From the NCBI RefSeq assembly GCF_021602345.1, contig NZ_BQID01000002.1, positions 434,001-498,000 of the forward strand: 64,000 bases of DNA, written 5' to 3'. The notes beneath the pieces are model-generated. The model was not told the origin of the DNA, searched no databases, and saw only the letters and a list, made by a program, of their open reading frames with translations. Of this stretch, positions 1 through 8,374 are shown piece by piece (positions within the stretch are counted from its first letter, which is position 1; each line of letters begins with the position of its first letter). A program made the position numbers and the translations under genes. This DNA is from Pseudomonas pharyngis (GTDB lineage: Bacteria; Pseudomonadota; Gammaproteobacteria; Pseudomonadales; Pseudomonadaceae).

Positions 1-92
1 GCCGTGCTGGTCGCTGCCAGAGGTTGCGGCGCCGCGTTCAGCTCAAAAGCCTGTTCGGCGGTATCAATAGCGTTAGCTTTTACTTTCGACAT
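1..92 (-). CDS. Unrecognised protein, N-terminal fragment cut by window edge
   Basis: On the minus strand an ATG at 92 opens a frame that stays open to the window edge and is preceded by GGAAG at a good distance (GGAAGTGTGTTT-ATG). The visible N-terminus begins MSKVKANAIDTAEQAF and is polar, with no signal peptide or membrane segment. About 30 residues are visible, too few for a family call. The Shine-Dalgarno match and codon use suggest a real gene continuing to the left; no function is proposed. Confidence 0.5.
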   Translation of the reverse strand, partial: MSKVKANAIDTAEQAFELNAAPQPLAATST

Positions 93-446
93 AAACACAC
101 TTCCTTGTTTAGCAATGGAACAGTTTTTGTCCGATAGCGACAACCTCTGGCGAGATTGTCCTATCACTCGCCCAATGAAGGCGTAAGAAACCTGACACAA
201 TTTGAAATCTGTCGTCTAGCATTTTTTCGAGATCAAATTGAACTGTTCCGGGAAACTCCCGTAAACAAAGCCCGTGCCGCCAAAAGAAGTTTGAAAGTGT
301 GGTGAGGCTGCCTAATTGTCTGACGATTTCTTATTTAAATATTAAATATCGGTAAGTTGTTTTTTGTTAGCAGCGTCTCACTTTGCTGCACTTTACCGAT
401 GCAATGCCAGTGGTTTGATATCAAGTTGATCCAACAGAACATAGTC
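93..446. other. Intergenic stretch, no gene seen
   Basis: AT-richer spacer between the 5' end of the truncated minus-strand gene and the terminator of the binding-protein gene. The short frames here lack ribosome binding sites and Pseudomonas-like codon use. The promoter of the truncated gene is presumably in the part nearest position 93, but no clear -35/-10 pair was assigned. Confidence 0.4.
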
Positions 447-472
447 AGGCGAGGGCTGTGCCGCCCTCGCCT
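447..472 (-). terminator. Hairpin after the binding-protein gene
   Basis: Perfect 10-bp stem AGGCGAGGGC/GCCCTCGCCT with a 6-nt loop, beginning 8 bp past the stop of the 481-1566 gene. The T-run on the minus strand is weak, so it may be a leaky terminator or a 3'-end stabilising hairpin. Confidence 0.65.
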
Positions 473-480
473 TTGTTCCT

Positions 481-1566
481 TCAGCTGCCGGTTCGAATCT
501 TGTTCCACACCCGTGTCCGGATCCGGTCGATGTTCAGCGGCATCGCTTCCAGTGCGAACAGCTTGCCCATCATTTCCGGGCTCGGATAAACCTTGGTGTC
601 GTTCTTGATCGCCGGGTCGATCAGGCTGTCGGCCTGTTCGTTGCCATTGGCGTAGTGCACGTAGTTGCTGATGCCGGCCATCACGTCGGGCTGCAGCAGG
701 TAGTTCATGAACGCATAGCCGGCCTTCTCGTCCGGTGCGTCGGCGGGCATGGCGACCATGTCGAACCAGATGGCAGCGCCTTCCTTGGGAATTTCGTAGC
801 CGATGTCGATGCCGTTCTTCGCCTCTTTGGCGCGGTTTTCCGCTTGCAGGATGTCGCCGGAGAAACCGACAGCCACGCAAATGTCACCGTTGGCCAGGTC
901 GCTGGTGTATTTCGAGGAATGGAAGTAGCTGACATAAGGCCGCACTTTCATCAGCAGCGCTTCAGCTTTCTTGTAGTCCTCGGGATTCTTGCTGTGGTGC
1001 GGCAGCCCCAGGTAATTGAGCGCCGCCGGCAACAGTTCCGGGCCGTTGTCGAGGATTGCCACACCGCATTTCTGCAGTTTTTCCATGTATTCGGGTTTGA
1101 AGATCAGATCCCAGGAATCCACCGGCGCGTTGTCACCCAGCGCAGCCTTGACCTTGGCGATGTTGTAGCCGATGCCGGTGCTGCCCCACAGGTACGGAAA
1201 GCCGTGTTCGTTGCCCGGATCGTTGGTCTGCAAGGCCTTGAGCAACACCGGGTTGAGGTTCTTCCAGTTCGGCAACTGGCTCTTGTCGAGTTTCTTCAGC
1301 GCCCCGCCTTCGATCTGCCGCGCCATGAAGTGGTTGGACGGAAACACCACGTCGTAACCGGATTTGCCGGTCATCAACTTGCCGTCGAGGGTTTCGTTGC
1401 TGTCGTAGACGTCATAGGTGACGCCGATGCCGCTGGCCTTTTCGAAGTTCTTGGTGGTGTCCGGCGCGATGTAGTCGGACCAGTTGTAAACCTTGACCGT
1501 ATCCGCCGCCTGAGCGAGGGAAACGGCGAGCATCAAGGGTGCGAGCGCGAGGGTCTTTCGGATCAT
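481..1566 (-). CDS. Polyamine-type ABC transporter periplasmic binding protein (PotF/SpuD family)
   Basis: A 361-residue protein, the usual length for PotF/SpuD-type extracellular solute-binding proteins. The ATG at 1566 gives a classic signal peptide (MIRKTLALAPLMLAVSLAQA, cleavage before ADTVKVYNWSDY). The NWSDYIAP start of the mature protein, the WGSTGIGYN segment and the VGFSGDILQA segment are hallmarks of putrescine/spermidine binding proteins. It is the last gene of a minus-strand group with an AraC-type regulator, a flavin amine oxidase and a cupin, which fits uptake of a polyamine or related amine. No permease or ATPase genes are visible, so it may feed a transporter encoded elsewhere. 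Substrate is inferred from family only. Confidence 0.88.
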   Translation of the reverse strand: MIRKTLALAPLMLAVSLAQAADTVKVYNWSDYIAPDTTKNFEKASGIGVTYDVYDSNETLDGKLMTGKSGYDVVFPSNHFMARQIEGGALKKLDKSQLPNWKNLNPVLLKALQTNDPGNEHGFPYLWGSTGIGYNIAKVKAALGDNAPVDSWDLIFKPEYMEKLQKCGVAILDNGPELLPAALNYLGLPHHSKNPEDYKKAEALLMKVRPYVSYFHSSKYTSDLANGDICVAVGFSGDILQAENRAKEAKNGIDIGYEIPKEGAAIWFDMVAMPADAPDEKAGYAFMNYLLQPDVMAGISNYVHYANGNEQADSLIDPAIKNDTKVYPSPEMMGKLFALEAMPLNIDRIRTRVWNKIRTGS

Positions 1567-1622
1567 GGATCGATTCCTGTATTGGCTATTGTTGTTGGCA
1601 GGCAATCAAAAGGATCAAAACG

Positions 1623-1967
1623 TCAGAAAATCAGGACATAGGTCTTGCGCACGGTTTCTTGGATATCCCAGATACCGAGCGTGTTGGCCGGCAACATCAG
1701 TGCGTCGCCACCTTGTATGTGCAGGGTTTCGCCGCCGTCGTCCGGGGTGAACGTGCAGCGACCGGAAATGAAATGGCAGAACTCCTGGGCAGTGATCTGC
1801 CGCCGCCAGCGACCTGGGGTGCATTCCCAGACGCCGGTTTCGACGCCGTCGTCGCGCTCGACGCTGGTGGTCGAGGCAATCGCTACCGGCGTGCCGAGCG
1901 GCACGGCCACCGGGTTGGACTCATCCAGTTGCAACGTGGCGGTGTTCTTGAATTGGGTGATGCTCAT
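1623..1967 (-). CDS. Cupin-domain protein
   Basis: A 114-residue single-domain cupin. The ATG at 1967 is preceded by AGGTAA; a longer upstream extension would run into the oxidoreductase gene. The pattern GVWECTPGRWRR...EFCHFISGRCTFTPDDG...GDALMLPANTLGIWDI matches the DUF861/(S)-ureidoglycine aminohydrolase-like small cupins, with an ethanolamine-utilisation EutQ-like fold. It lies between a flavin oxidase and a polyamine-type binding protein, with 29 bp to the former, so co-transcription is likely. These small cupins often accompany amine-oxidising flavoproteins; the reaction is unknown. Confidence 0.8.
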   Translation of the reverse strand: MSITQFKNTATLQLDESNPVAVPLGTPVAIASTTSVERDDGVETGVWECTPGRWRRQITAQEFCHFISGRCTFTPDDGGETLHIQGGDALMLPANTLGIWDIQETVRKTYVLIF

Positions 1968-1996
1968 GGCGTTACCTGTCTGGTAGTAAACAACGT

Positions 1997-3403
1997 TTAG
2001 TGCATGAAACCTTCCATGAACCCGGCCACCTGGCTGGCAAGCTTGCGCCGCCAGGGCGCGGTCGCCGGGTTGGCCAGGGTCTGGTCTTCGTGGACGAAGC
2101 TTTTGATGATCGCGTTGTAGCCGAGCCAGCGGCACGGTTCCGGCTCCCAGGCGCGCAATGCGTGGATCCCGCCATCGGACAGCACCCATGGTTGATGCGT
2201 CAGCTCGGTGTCGCGCTCGAGAATCAGATCCGCAAGCGTCCGCCCGCCCAGATTGGAAGCGCCGACACCCTCCCCGCCATAGCCGCCGGACAGCGCGATG
2301 CCGTTGGCCCGATCGCAGAGCATGTGCGGTTTGAAATGCCGGGACATCCCGAGGTTGCCGCCCCAGGCGTGGGTGATCTGTACGTTTTTCAGTTGTGGGA
2401 ACAGTTCGCCGAACAGGTAGCGGCGCAGCTCGACTTCATCGCGGGTCAGGTCGAAGTTATGCCGCAGTTGGCCGGCGAATTGATAACCGCCACGGGCGCC
2501 GAAGATCAGGCGGTTGTCGGCGCTACGCTGGCCGTAAGTGACCTGACGGCTGAACTCGCTGAAAGCCTGGCCCCGATTGAGGCCGATTGCATCCCAGGTC
2601 GCAGCGGGCAACGGCTCGGTGGCGACGATCAGGCTTTGCACCGGTAATTGATAACGGCCCAGCGGTGGCAGTGTGACGGAATAACCTTCGATGGCCGGGA
2701 CGATCCAGCGGCCGCGCACACTGGCCTTGTCGGTGCGCAGGCTGCCGGACTGCCAATGGGTCACCGGGCTGTTTTCGTAAATCTTCACCCCCAGGTCTTC
2801 GACGGCTCGCGCCAGACCGCGCACCAGTTTCGCCGGGTGAATGGTCGCCACATGCGGGGCGAAGATGGCGCCGTAGGGCTTGGCGATGCGCAGCTGCTGC
2901 GCCAGTTGTTCGGGGCTGAGCCAACGGTAATCGTCGTCGGTCAGGCCCTGGGCGTGGAGCTTTTTCAGGTAGTCGCGAAGATTGGCTTCCTGCTCGGGAT
3001 AGCGCGCGGCGCAATACAGCACTCCGCCCTTACGGTAGTCGCAGTCGATGCCTTCGCGTTCCAGGACGATTTCTACTTCATCGGGAATGCTGTGCAACAG
3101 GTCGAACGAAGCGCGGCGTTGTTGCGGTGACAGGCCCGCCAGCAAACGATCCTCGCCCAGCAGATTGCCCATCAACCAGCCGCCGTTGCGACCGGACGCG
3201 CCGAACCCGGCGGTTTGCGCTTCGATGATGGCAATGTTCAGGCTCGGCGCCTGTTGTTTCAGGTAGTACGCAGTCCACAGTCCGGTGTAACCGGCGCCGA
3301 TGATCGCCACGTCGACATCCAGGTCCTGCGCAAGCGACGGGCGCGCGGTCAGCGGCTCGTCGAGTTGGTCCATCCACAAACTGATAGTGCGCCACGCCGG
3401 CAT
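1997..3403 (-). CDS. FAD-dependent amine/amino acid oxidase (DadA/PuuB-like)
   Basis: A 468-residue DAO-superfamily flavoprotein. The dinucleotide-binding motif VAIIGAGYTGLWTAYYL lies near residues 33-49, followed by GFGASGRNGGWL, the segment conserved in gamma-glutamylputrescine oxidase PuuB and related enzymes. A C-terminal GGYGGEGVGASNLGGRTLADL matches the second FAD-contact motif. The ATG at 3403 is chosen because GGAG precedes it; an upstream ATG at 3418 lacks a site. The neighbouring cupin and polyamine-type binding protein support oxidation of an amine. A second member of the family is at 24097-25470 in the catabolic island. Exact substrate is not established. Confidence 0.85.
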   Translation of the reverse strand: MPAWRTISLWMDQLDEPLTARPSLAQDLDVDVAIIGAGYTGLWTAYYLKQQAPSLNIAIIEAQTAGFGASGRNGGWLMGNLLGEDRLLAGLSPQQRRASFDLLHSIPDEVEIVLEREGIDCDYRKGGVLYCAARYPEQEANLRDYLKKLHAQGLTDDDYRWLSPEQLAQQLRIAKPYGAIFAPHVATIHPAKLVRGLARAVEDLGVKIYENSPVTHWQSGSLRTDKASVRGRWIVPAIEGYSVTLPPLGRYQLPVQSLIVATEPLPAATWDAIGLNRGQAFSEFSRQVTYGQRSADNRLIFGARGGYQFAGQLRHNFDLTRDEVELRRYLFGELFPQLKNVQITHAWGGNLGMSRHFKPHMLCDRANGIALSGGYGGEGVGASNLGGRTLADLILERDTELTHQPWVLSDGGIHALRAWEPEPCRWLGYNAIIKSFVHEDQTLANPATAPWRRKLASQVAGFMEGFMH

Positions 3404-3454
3404 GCAAGACTCCGCCAATCCAGGTTTCGATGGCGTCGATCCTAGTGGCTGGAC

Positions 3455-4270
3455 TCAGGGATTGTCTTGCGCGCGTGTCCGCAAAGAAATTTGCTTCGCA
3501 TAAGCTTTCGGCGACTGCCCGGTGTGCTGGCGAAAGCAGCTATAGAAAGCCGACAGTGAATTGAACCCCGCGGCAAACGCCAGTTCGTCGATACGCAGTG
3601 GCGGCGTAGCGTTGTCCAGTGACTGCAATAGATGTTGCAGACGCGCCTGATTGACGTAGCGGTAGAAGCTTTGCCCCAGCACCTGATTCAGCAAATAGGA
3701 AATCTGGTTGCGGCTGTACCCGCACTCCTTCGCCACCCGTTGCAGGTCGAGCTCCGGATCGAGATACGGTTGCTGGCGCTGGAAATACTGCTGCAAGTCA
3801 TCGGCCATGAAGCTCAACTGGCGCGGCGACAGGCCCAGGCGACTCACCGCCGGACGCTGGCGGGTTGTCGTCGGACTTTCAGCCTGTTCGCGCACCAACG
3901 ATGCATATTCGTTGACCCGCCAGATCCGCCCGTCCTTGACCGTGATCGCTTCACTGGAACGAAACGACACCAGTCCGTTACCGCCGCGTAACGTCACTTC
4001 GTATTGAATGAAGGCGGTGTTGCCGTCGATACGGATGCGGTCGCAATGCTCCAGCGCTTCGTCGGACTCGCGCGGCATGCTGACCCGAACGTACTCGCGC
4101 AACTCGTCGAGGCCGAGCACGCGGTTCTGGAAGAAATCGTTGTACTGGATGTCCGGGTGGTACAGCGCCATCACGCCATCCAGGTCCCGGTGTTTCCAGC
4201 ACAGGTGATAGCGCATGACCGTCTCGGCCGTAGCCTGGCTCTGATCCGGGCCGTCATCATCGGCGTGCAT
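3455..4270 (-). CDS. AraC-family regulator with N-terminal SnoaL-like domain
   Basis: A 271-residue protein with two parts. Residues about 15-125 read as a SnoaL/NTF2-like fold (CWKHRDLDGVMALYHPDIQYNDFF ... GNTAFIQYEVTLRGGNG), and residues about 165-265 form an AraC double helix-turn-helix ending FAAGFNSLSAFYSCFRQHTGQSPKAY. The ATG at 4270 follows an AAGAG-type site; the earlier in-frame start at 4342 would add a proline-rich tail. The gene is 51 bp upstream of the flavin oxidase and in the same direction, so it probably controls that group, with the SnoaL domain as ligand sensor. This domain pairing is less common than the cupin-AraC form. Confidence 0.85.
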   Translation of the reverse strand: MHADDDGPDQSQATAETVMRYHLCWKHRDLDGVMALYHPDIQYNDFFQNRVLGLDELREYVRVSMPRESDEALEHCDRIRIDGNTAFIQYEVTLRGGNGLVSFRSSEAITVKDGRIWRVNEYASLVREQAESPTTTRQRPAVSRLGLSPRQLSFMADDLQQYFQRQQPYLDPELDLQRVAKECGYSRNQISYLLNQVLGQSFYRYVNQARLQHLLQSLDNATPPLRIDELAFAAGFNSLSAFYSCFRQHTGQSPKAYAKQISLRTRAQDNP

Positions 4271-4533
4271 AAGAGACTCTTGGAAAAAGAACCGAGCTTG
4301 CCCAACTTCCGGCGCTGCTTCAACAACCGGTGGTGATGGCATTTTGGCGACGATTGGGGTGGACCGTGACTTACATCAAAAGAATCCTCGCAATCGCTAA
4401 ATGAACTGAAAATTCTCACAGGAATTTCACATTCAGATGCTACTTTTAAAGGCAGTCACCGGTTGAGCCAATGAAGGCTCTTCCCACCTACCATGAGCAA
4501 ACGGAAGCGCTCGATGAAGAAGGCGGGCAACAC

Positions 4534-4806
4534 ATGATCAAAGGGTCAAGCAAAGTCACGTTCCCCAATGCCTGCCAGCTGATGCGCTGGCATTTTCATC
4601 CCATGGGTTTCGAGGCGACCATGGATGCGCCTGGCAGTCTGGTCGCTCGCCTGTTCGATCGGGCCAGCGGCGAAACCCTGATTGCCATCGCCGGCATCCC
4701 CTGTGCCACGGTGATGAATGCGGCGGATGTGGAGCGAATAATCGAAGCGGTCGAGGATGAGCTGGAGGCTTTCATTCCTCCGGAATCTCTCAAGAGTTAT
4801 GCGTAA
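4534..4806 (+). CDS. DUF1652 protein
   Basis: A 90-residue protein of the DUF1652 family, found mostly in Pseudomonas. Recognisable parts are FPNACQLMRWHFHPMGFEA near the start and the middle segment GETLIAIAGIPC. An in-frame ATG at 4471 would add 21 residues, but the start at 4534 has a purine-rich GAAGGCGG upstream and gives the usual family length. Soluble, no signal peptide. Function unknown. It converges with the helicase gene across a shared terminator. Confidence 0.8.
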   Translation: MIKGSSKVTFPNACQLMRWHFHPMGFEATMDAPGSLVARLFDRASGETLIAIAGIPCATVMNAADVERIIEAVEDELEAFIPPESLKSYA

Positions 4807-4823
4807 CTGGCTGATTTAGAATA

Positions 4824-4850
4824 AAAAAGCCCGCTTTGTGCGGGCTTTTT
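4824..4850. terminator. Bidirectional rho-independent terminator
   Basis: AAAAAGCCCGC / GCGGGCTTTTT stem with a 5-nt loop, with an A-run on one side and a T-run on the other. It lies between the convergent DUF1652 and helicase genes and can serve both. Confidence 0.92.
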
Positions 4851-4864
4851 CATGGGCATTGGAT

Positions 4865-7339
4865 TCAGGCCATTTTCTTTTCCGGACGATGATCGACGAA
4901 GAACGGTTTGCCTTTGGCGACCCGGTCCGAGGCCCGAGGCATGTTGACCGCCTGAGTGTCCTGCGGCTCGACATACCAGTAGCAATGGCTGACTGCACGG
5001 GTGATACCGACGTAGGCCAGGCGCAGGATTTCGTCTTTTTGCGCGCTGTCGTACGGCTCGCTGTCGCCGGCCTTGCCCAGTCCGGCCATGCGATACACCT
5101 GATTCTTGTACGGCGAACTGGTCAAGTGCTGGCAATCGCCCAACAGAAAAACCGCGTCGGCCTGCAGACCTTTGGCGCTGTGATAGGTCAGTTGTTTCAG
5201 GCGCCGGGAGTCGTACGGCAAGCTCGAATCAACATTAACTACTGACTGAATATGATGTTCTATCAGTAACTTATCGCTGCTTTTTCGATAAAGCATCAGG
5301 ATTGAATCGCCCTTTCTATAGTGTTCCGCCAGGCGCTCGCCGAGCGCCTGATCGTCGCGCTCCAGCACATTGACTGGCTGCAACGGCCTCTCCTCGCCGC
5401 TGGCCTTGGCCTTCTTGCCCGGGATCGCCGGCGCTGCCCGAACGATGTGTTCTGCCGCGTCGATGATGTGCTGATGGCTGCGATAGTTGTCGCTGAGCAT
5501 CACCCGCGTCGTGCTCGGCGACGGGAATTCCTTGTTGAACTCCATGAAATAGCTCGGCGAACTGCCGCGCCAACCGTAGATCGATTGCCAGTCATCGCCC
5601 ACGCAAAGCAGCGACGATCGCTGCGCACCTCGTCCGACGTGCATGGCCGGGCCGCGACTGCGGATTTCCGAGAGGCTGGCGCGGATCCACGAGACGATCT
5701 GCGGTGAAACGTCCTGAAACTCATCGATCATCAGGTGCGACATTGGCCGCAGCAGTTCATCGCTGAGCAATTTGAAGTTTTCCGGTGAGTGCTCGCTGAA
5801 CAGGGCAAACATCCGGTTGTAGGTCATGACCGGCGGCTTCTGATCCAGCAAGTGATCTTCCAGCGCTCGCCAGAACAGGCTTAAAGCTTCGAAGAAAAAC
5901 CGGTCCGGATCGTCCTTGGCGAAATTCATGCGGCCAACGGCGTCCGGAACATCCAGGCCCAGGTTCTCGATGAAGCCTGCGGCAGCGACAAAACAATCGA
6001 GCAACGGCGCGGATGCCAGCTCGCCTTTGACCTTGTAATCGAAGCCCGGGCCGGCGCTGGCATCGCCCGCCAGCGTGGCCAATACACGTCTGGATGATTC
6101 GTAACTATCAAGCCATATCAACGGCTTACGGCAGAAAGCTTGAAACAGGGTGCGCTTGACTGCCCACTCTGCACGAACCGTCAGCTTGGCGTTGGGACGG
6201 CAAACCTGCGAGTTTTCCCGTGGGTCGAAACCCAATACGACCCAGGCGTCCAGGCTCGGAATGTAGCCGTGGCAATGGAACGATGCGCCATTGATTTCGA
6301 ATGTCTGGCGGCTCGGTTCGATGCCCTTGATCGGCCAGGCGCCCGCGCGCAGCCACATGTCTTCGATCATGTCGCACAGCTCTTCATCGCGACGGGCCGC
6401 CAGTTCTGTCACAGCGACGCGTTTTTGCACGTCCGGGTGATCGCGTTCCAGCTCTTTAAGCTGCAAGGCGTGCAGGGACAGCGGCTGGATCAGTTGCGCA
6501 AAGCGCGGATCTTCTTTGTAGAGACGGTGGTAACAGGCGTTGAGCTGCTGACGCTGCGCGTCGTTGATGCGCAGATCGAACGGATTGCTGTCGACGTCTT
6601 CATCTGCACCCGGCGCGCGGTGGCTGAGGTTTTCGAATGCCTGCAAGCGCTCGAATCCGGGCAGACTGCGAACCATCGGCAAGATCCGCGAGTGGAAAGT
6701 GCGCACCAGATCCTTCGCAGCTTTCTGACTGAGTGCCCGGTCCCATAACGCAAACAGTTCGATCAGTTTGCTGATGAAATCCTTGCGCGACTCGCGGGTG
6801 AAGGTCACCACGGTCATCGAATCGAGCTCGAAGCCCAGGTAGTGAGTCAGCAGCAGGATCCGCAACACCAGCGTGGTCGACTTCCCGGCTCCGGCCCCGG
6901 CAATCACTGATGTTGACGGCGTATCGCTGAAAATCATCTTCCATTGCGCCGCGCTCGGCTGGGCGTGCGCAGGCAGCAGACGCGCGACGTCGGCTTTCAT
7001 GCGCTTCTTCAGTTCTGCGCTGAGCGGCAGGCGCCAGTCGTCGAACAGGTGATTGTCGATGCCCGGCGGGCGATGCTCGGTATTGCGGCTGTCGCGGATC
7101 AACAAGACCTGGCGCCCCTCTTCCAGCCCGTCAGCCTTGCCTTCCTTGTACCCGTAATCCACGCCGGCGGTATGTCCGCTGCGAAAGCCGTCAGCCTGGC
7201 CGTGCAGCCACGAGGCACGGTGTTGGGCGCGTAGTTGCGTCAGACCGTGGCCAAGTAAACGCGCCGCCAGGCGTTTGAACCAGGGCATCTCGGCCAAGGG
7301 ACGAAGTTCGGGAGGAAGATCGGGGGTGTGCTGCGCCAC
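4865..7339 (-). CDS. UvrD/Rep-family superfamily 1A DNA helicase
   Basis: An 824-residue protein with the SF1A motif series in order: Walker A GAGAGKST (residues 148-155), Walker B LMIDEFQDVSPQ, motif III GDDWQSIYGWRGS, motif IV LSDNYRSHQHI, motif V LTYHSAKGLQADAVFLLG and motif VI AYVGITRA. The start is GTG at 7339 with GGAG upstream. The N-terminal 145 residues precede the motor and include a glycine-rich repeat-like stretch (GFRSGHTAGVDYGYKEGKADG). A long insertion separates Walker A from Walker B. This is not UvrD or Rep itself (both are shorter and start close to motif I) but a helicase-IV-like orphan, probably in DNA repair or recombination. It is a single gene with its own terminator. 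Confidence 0.88.
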   Translation of the reverse strand: MAQHTPDLPPELRPLAEMPWFKRLAARLLGHGLTQLRAQHRASWLHGQADGFRSGHTAGVDYGYKEGKADGLEEGRQVLLIRDSRNTEHRPPGIDNHLFDDWRLPLSAELKKRMKADVARLLPAHAQPSAAQWKMIFSDTPSTSVIAGAGAGKSTTLVLRILLLTHYLGFELDSMTVVTFTRESRKDFISKLIELFALWDRALSQKAAKDLVRTFHSRILPMVRSLPGFERLQAFENLSHRAPGADEDVDSNPFDLRINDAQRQQLNACYHRLYKEDPRFAQLIQPLSLHALQLKELERDHPDVQKRVAVTELAARRDEELCDMIEDMWLRAGAWPIKGIEPSRQTFEINGASFHCHGYIPSLDAWVVLGFDPRENSQVCRPNAKLTVRAEWAVKRTLFQAFCRKPLIWLDSYESSRRVLATLAGDASAGPGFDYKVKGELASAPLLDCFVAAAGFIENLGLDVPDAVGRMNFAKDDPDRFFFEALSLFWRALEDHLLDQKPPVMTYNRMFALFSEHSPENFKLLSDELLRPMSHLMIDEFQDVSPQIVSWIRASLSEIRSRGPAMHVGRGAQRSSLLCVGDDWQSIYGWRGSSPSYFMEFNKEFPSPSTTRVMLSDNYRSHQHIIDAAEHIVRAAPAIPGKKAKASGEERPLQPVNVLERDDQALGERLAEHYRKGDSILMLYRKSSDKLLIEHHIQSVVNVDSSLPYDSRRLKQLTYHSAKGLQADAVFLLGDCQHLTSSPYKNQVYRMAGLGKAGDSEPYDSAQKDEILRLAYVGITRAVSHCYWYVEPQDTQAVNMPRASDRVAKGKPFFVDHRPEKKMA

Positions 7340-7617
7340 GCTGACGGACTCCGGATGTGAGGCTGTTGAGGACTATGGTGTCTGCATTTGCTTTTTTGTT
7401 CTAGCGAAATGCTTACAGGTCATTGGCTTAGCTGATCAATTGAAGGTGAGATGAGACGGTTTCGAGCTTTTTAAAAATCAATTTATTCGATTGGAATGAC
7501 GCACTTTTTACGCTTTTTCTCGATGATTGACTGATAGAAGATGGCTGCCATCAATCACCGGTCTCGCTTCGTGGCTCAGGCATCACGCCCCATGACGAAC
7601 CTTTTGAGGAGACGATC

Positions 7618-8313
7618 ATGCTTGAACTCAGACCTTTCAGCTCGCTGGGCGGCGCCCATCACGGCTGGTTGGATGCCCATCACCATTTTTCGTTCGCCGA
7701 GTACTACGATCCACAACGCATGAGCTGGGGCAACCTGCGTGTATGGAACGACGACATCATTGCCGCCGGCACGGGCTTCCCTACCCACCCGCACCGTGAC
7801 ATGGAAATCATCACTTATGTGCGTGAAGGTGCGATCAGCCACCAGGACAACCTGGGCAACAAGGGCCGCACCGAGGCTGGCGACGTGCAAGTGATGAGCG
7901 CCGGCACCGGGATCGCCCACAGCGAATACAACCTGGAGGCCACGGACACCAAGATTTTCCAGATCTGGATTCTGCCGACCGAAACCGGCGCACCACCGTC
8001 ATGGGGCGCCAAACCGTTCCCGAAAGGCGACCGCGAAGGTTTCGTAACCCTCGCCAGCGGCAAGACTGGCGACGATCAGAGCCTGCGCATCCGCGCCGAC
8101 GCACGCCTGGTGGCGGCCAATATCAAGGCCGGGGAGACTGCTGAATATCGCCTCGATGCAGGACGTCGCGCGTATCTGGTTCCGGCGACGGGCGTCATTG
8201 AAGTCAACGGCTTGCGCGCACAAGCTCGAGACGGTGTGGCGGTGGCTGATGAACAAGTGCTGACCGTCACGGCGCTGGAAGACAGCGAGATCGTGTTGGT
8301 GGATCTGGCCTGA
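7618..8313 (+). CDS. Pirin-family protein (YhaK/quercetinase-like bicupin)
   Basis: A 231-residue pirin, the usual length for the bacterial YhaK group. The metal-binding signature is FPTHPHRDMEI with His57 and His59, followed by the second ligand region DVQVMSAGTGIAHSEYN. GAGGAGA precedes the ATG. Pirins of this kind are iron-dependent; some degrade quercetin and others act as redox-responsive factors. It is a single gene ending in a bidirectional terminator shared with pgm, preceded by an AT-rich spacer of about 280 bp that holds its promoter. Confidence 0.92.
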   Translation: MLELRPFSSLGGAHHGWLDAHHHFSFAEYYDPQRMSWGNLRVWNDDIIAAGTGFPTHPHRDMEIITYVREGAISHQDNLGNKGRTEAGDVQVMSAGTGIAHSEYNLEATDTKIFQIWILPTETGAPPSWGAKPFPKGDREGFVTLASGKTGDDQSLRIRADARLVAANIKAGETAEYRLDAGRRAYLVPATGVIEVNGLRAQARDGVAVADEQVLTVTALEDSEIVLVDLA

Positions 8314-8333
8314 ACGGCGAATCGCGGGCACAA

Positions 8334-8361
8334 AAAAGGGCGACCTCAGGGTCGCCCTTTT
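8334..8361. terminator. Bidirectional rho-independent terminator
   Basis: AAAAGGGCGACC / GGTCGCCCTTTT stem with a TCAG loop between the convergent pirin and pgm genes. A- and T-runs on opposite sides allow use in both directions. Confidence 0.93.
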
Positions 8362-8374
8362 CCGTTGTCTGGAT

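Noticed and set aside
655-1641. Long plus-strand frame opposite the binding-protein gene
   Set aside because: It mirrors the minus-strand gene in a high-GC region, has no ribosome binding site, and its translation resembles no protein family.
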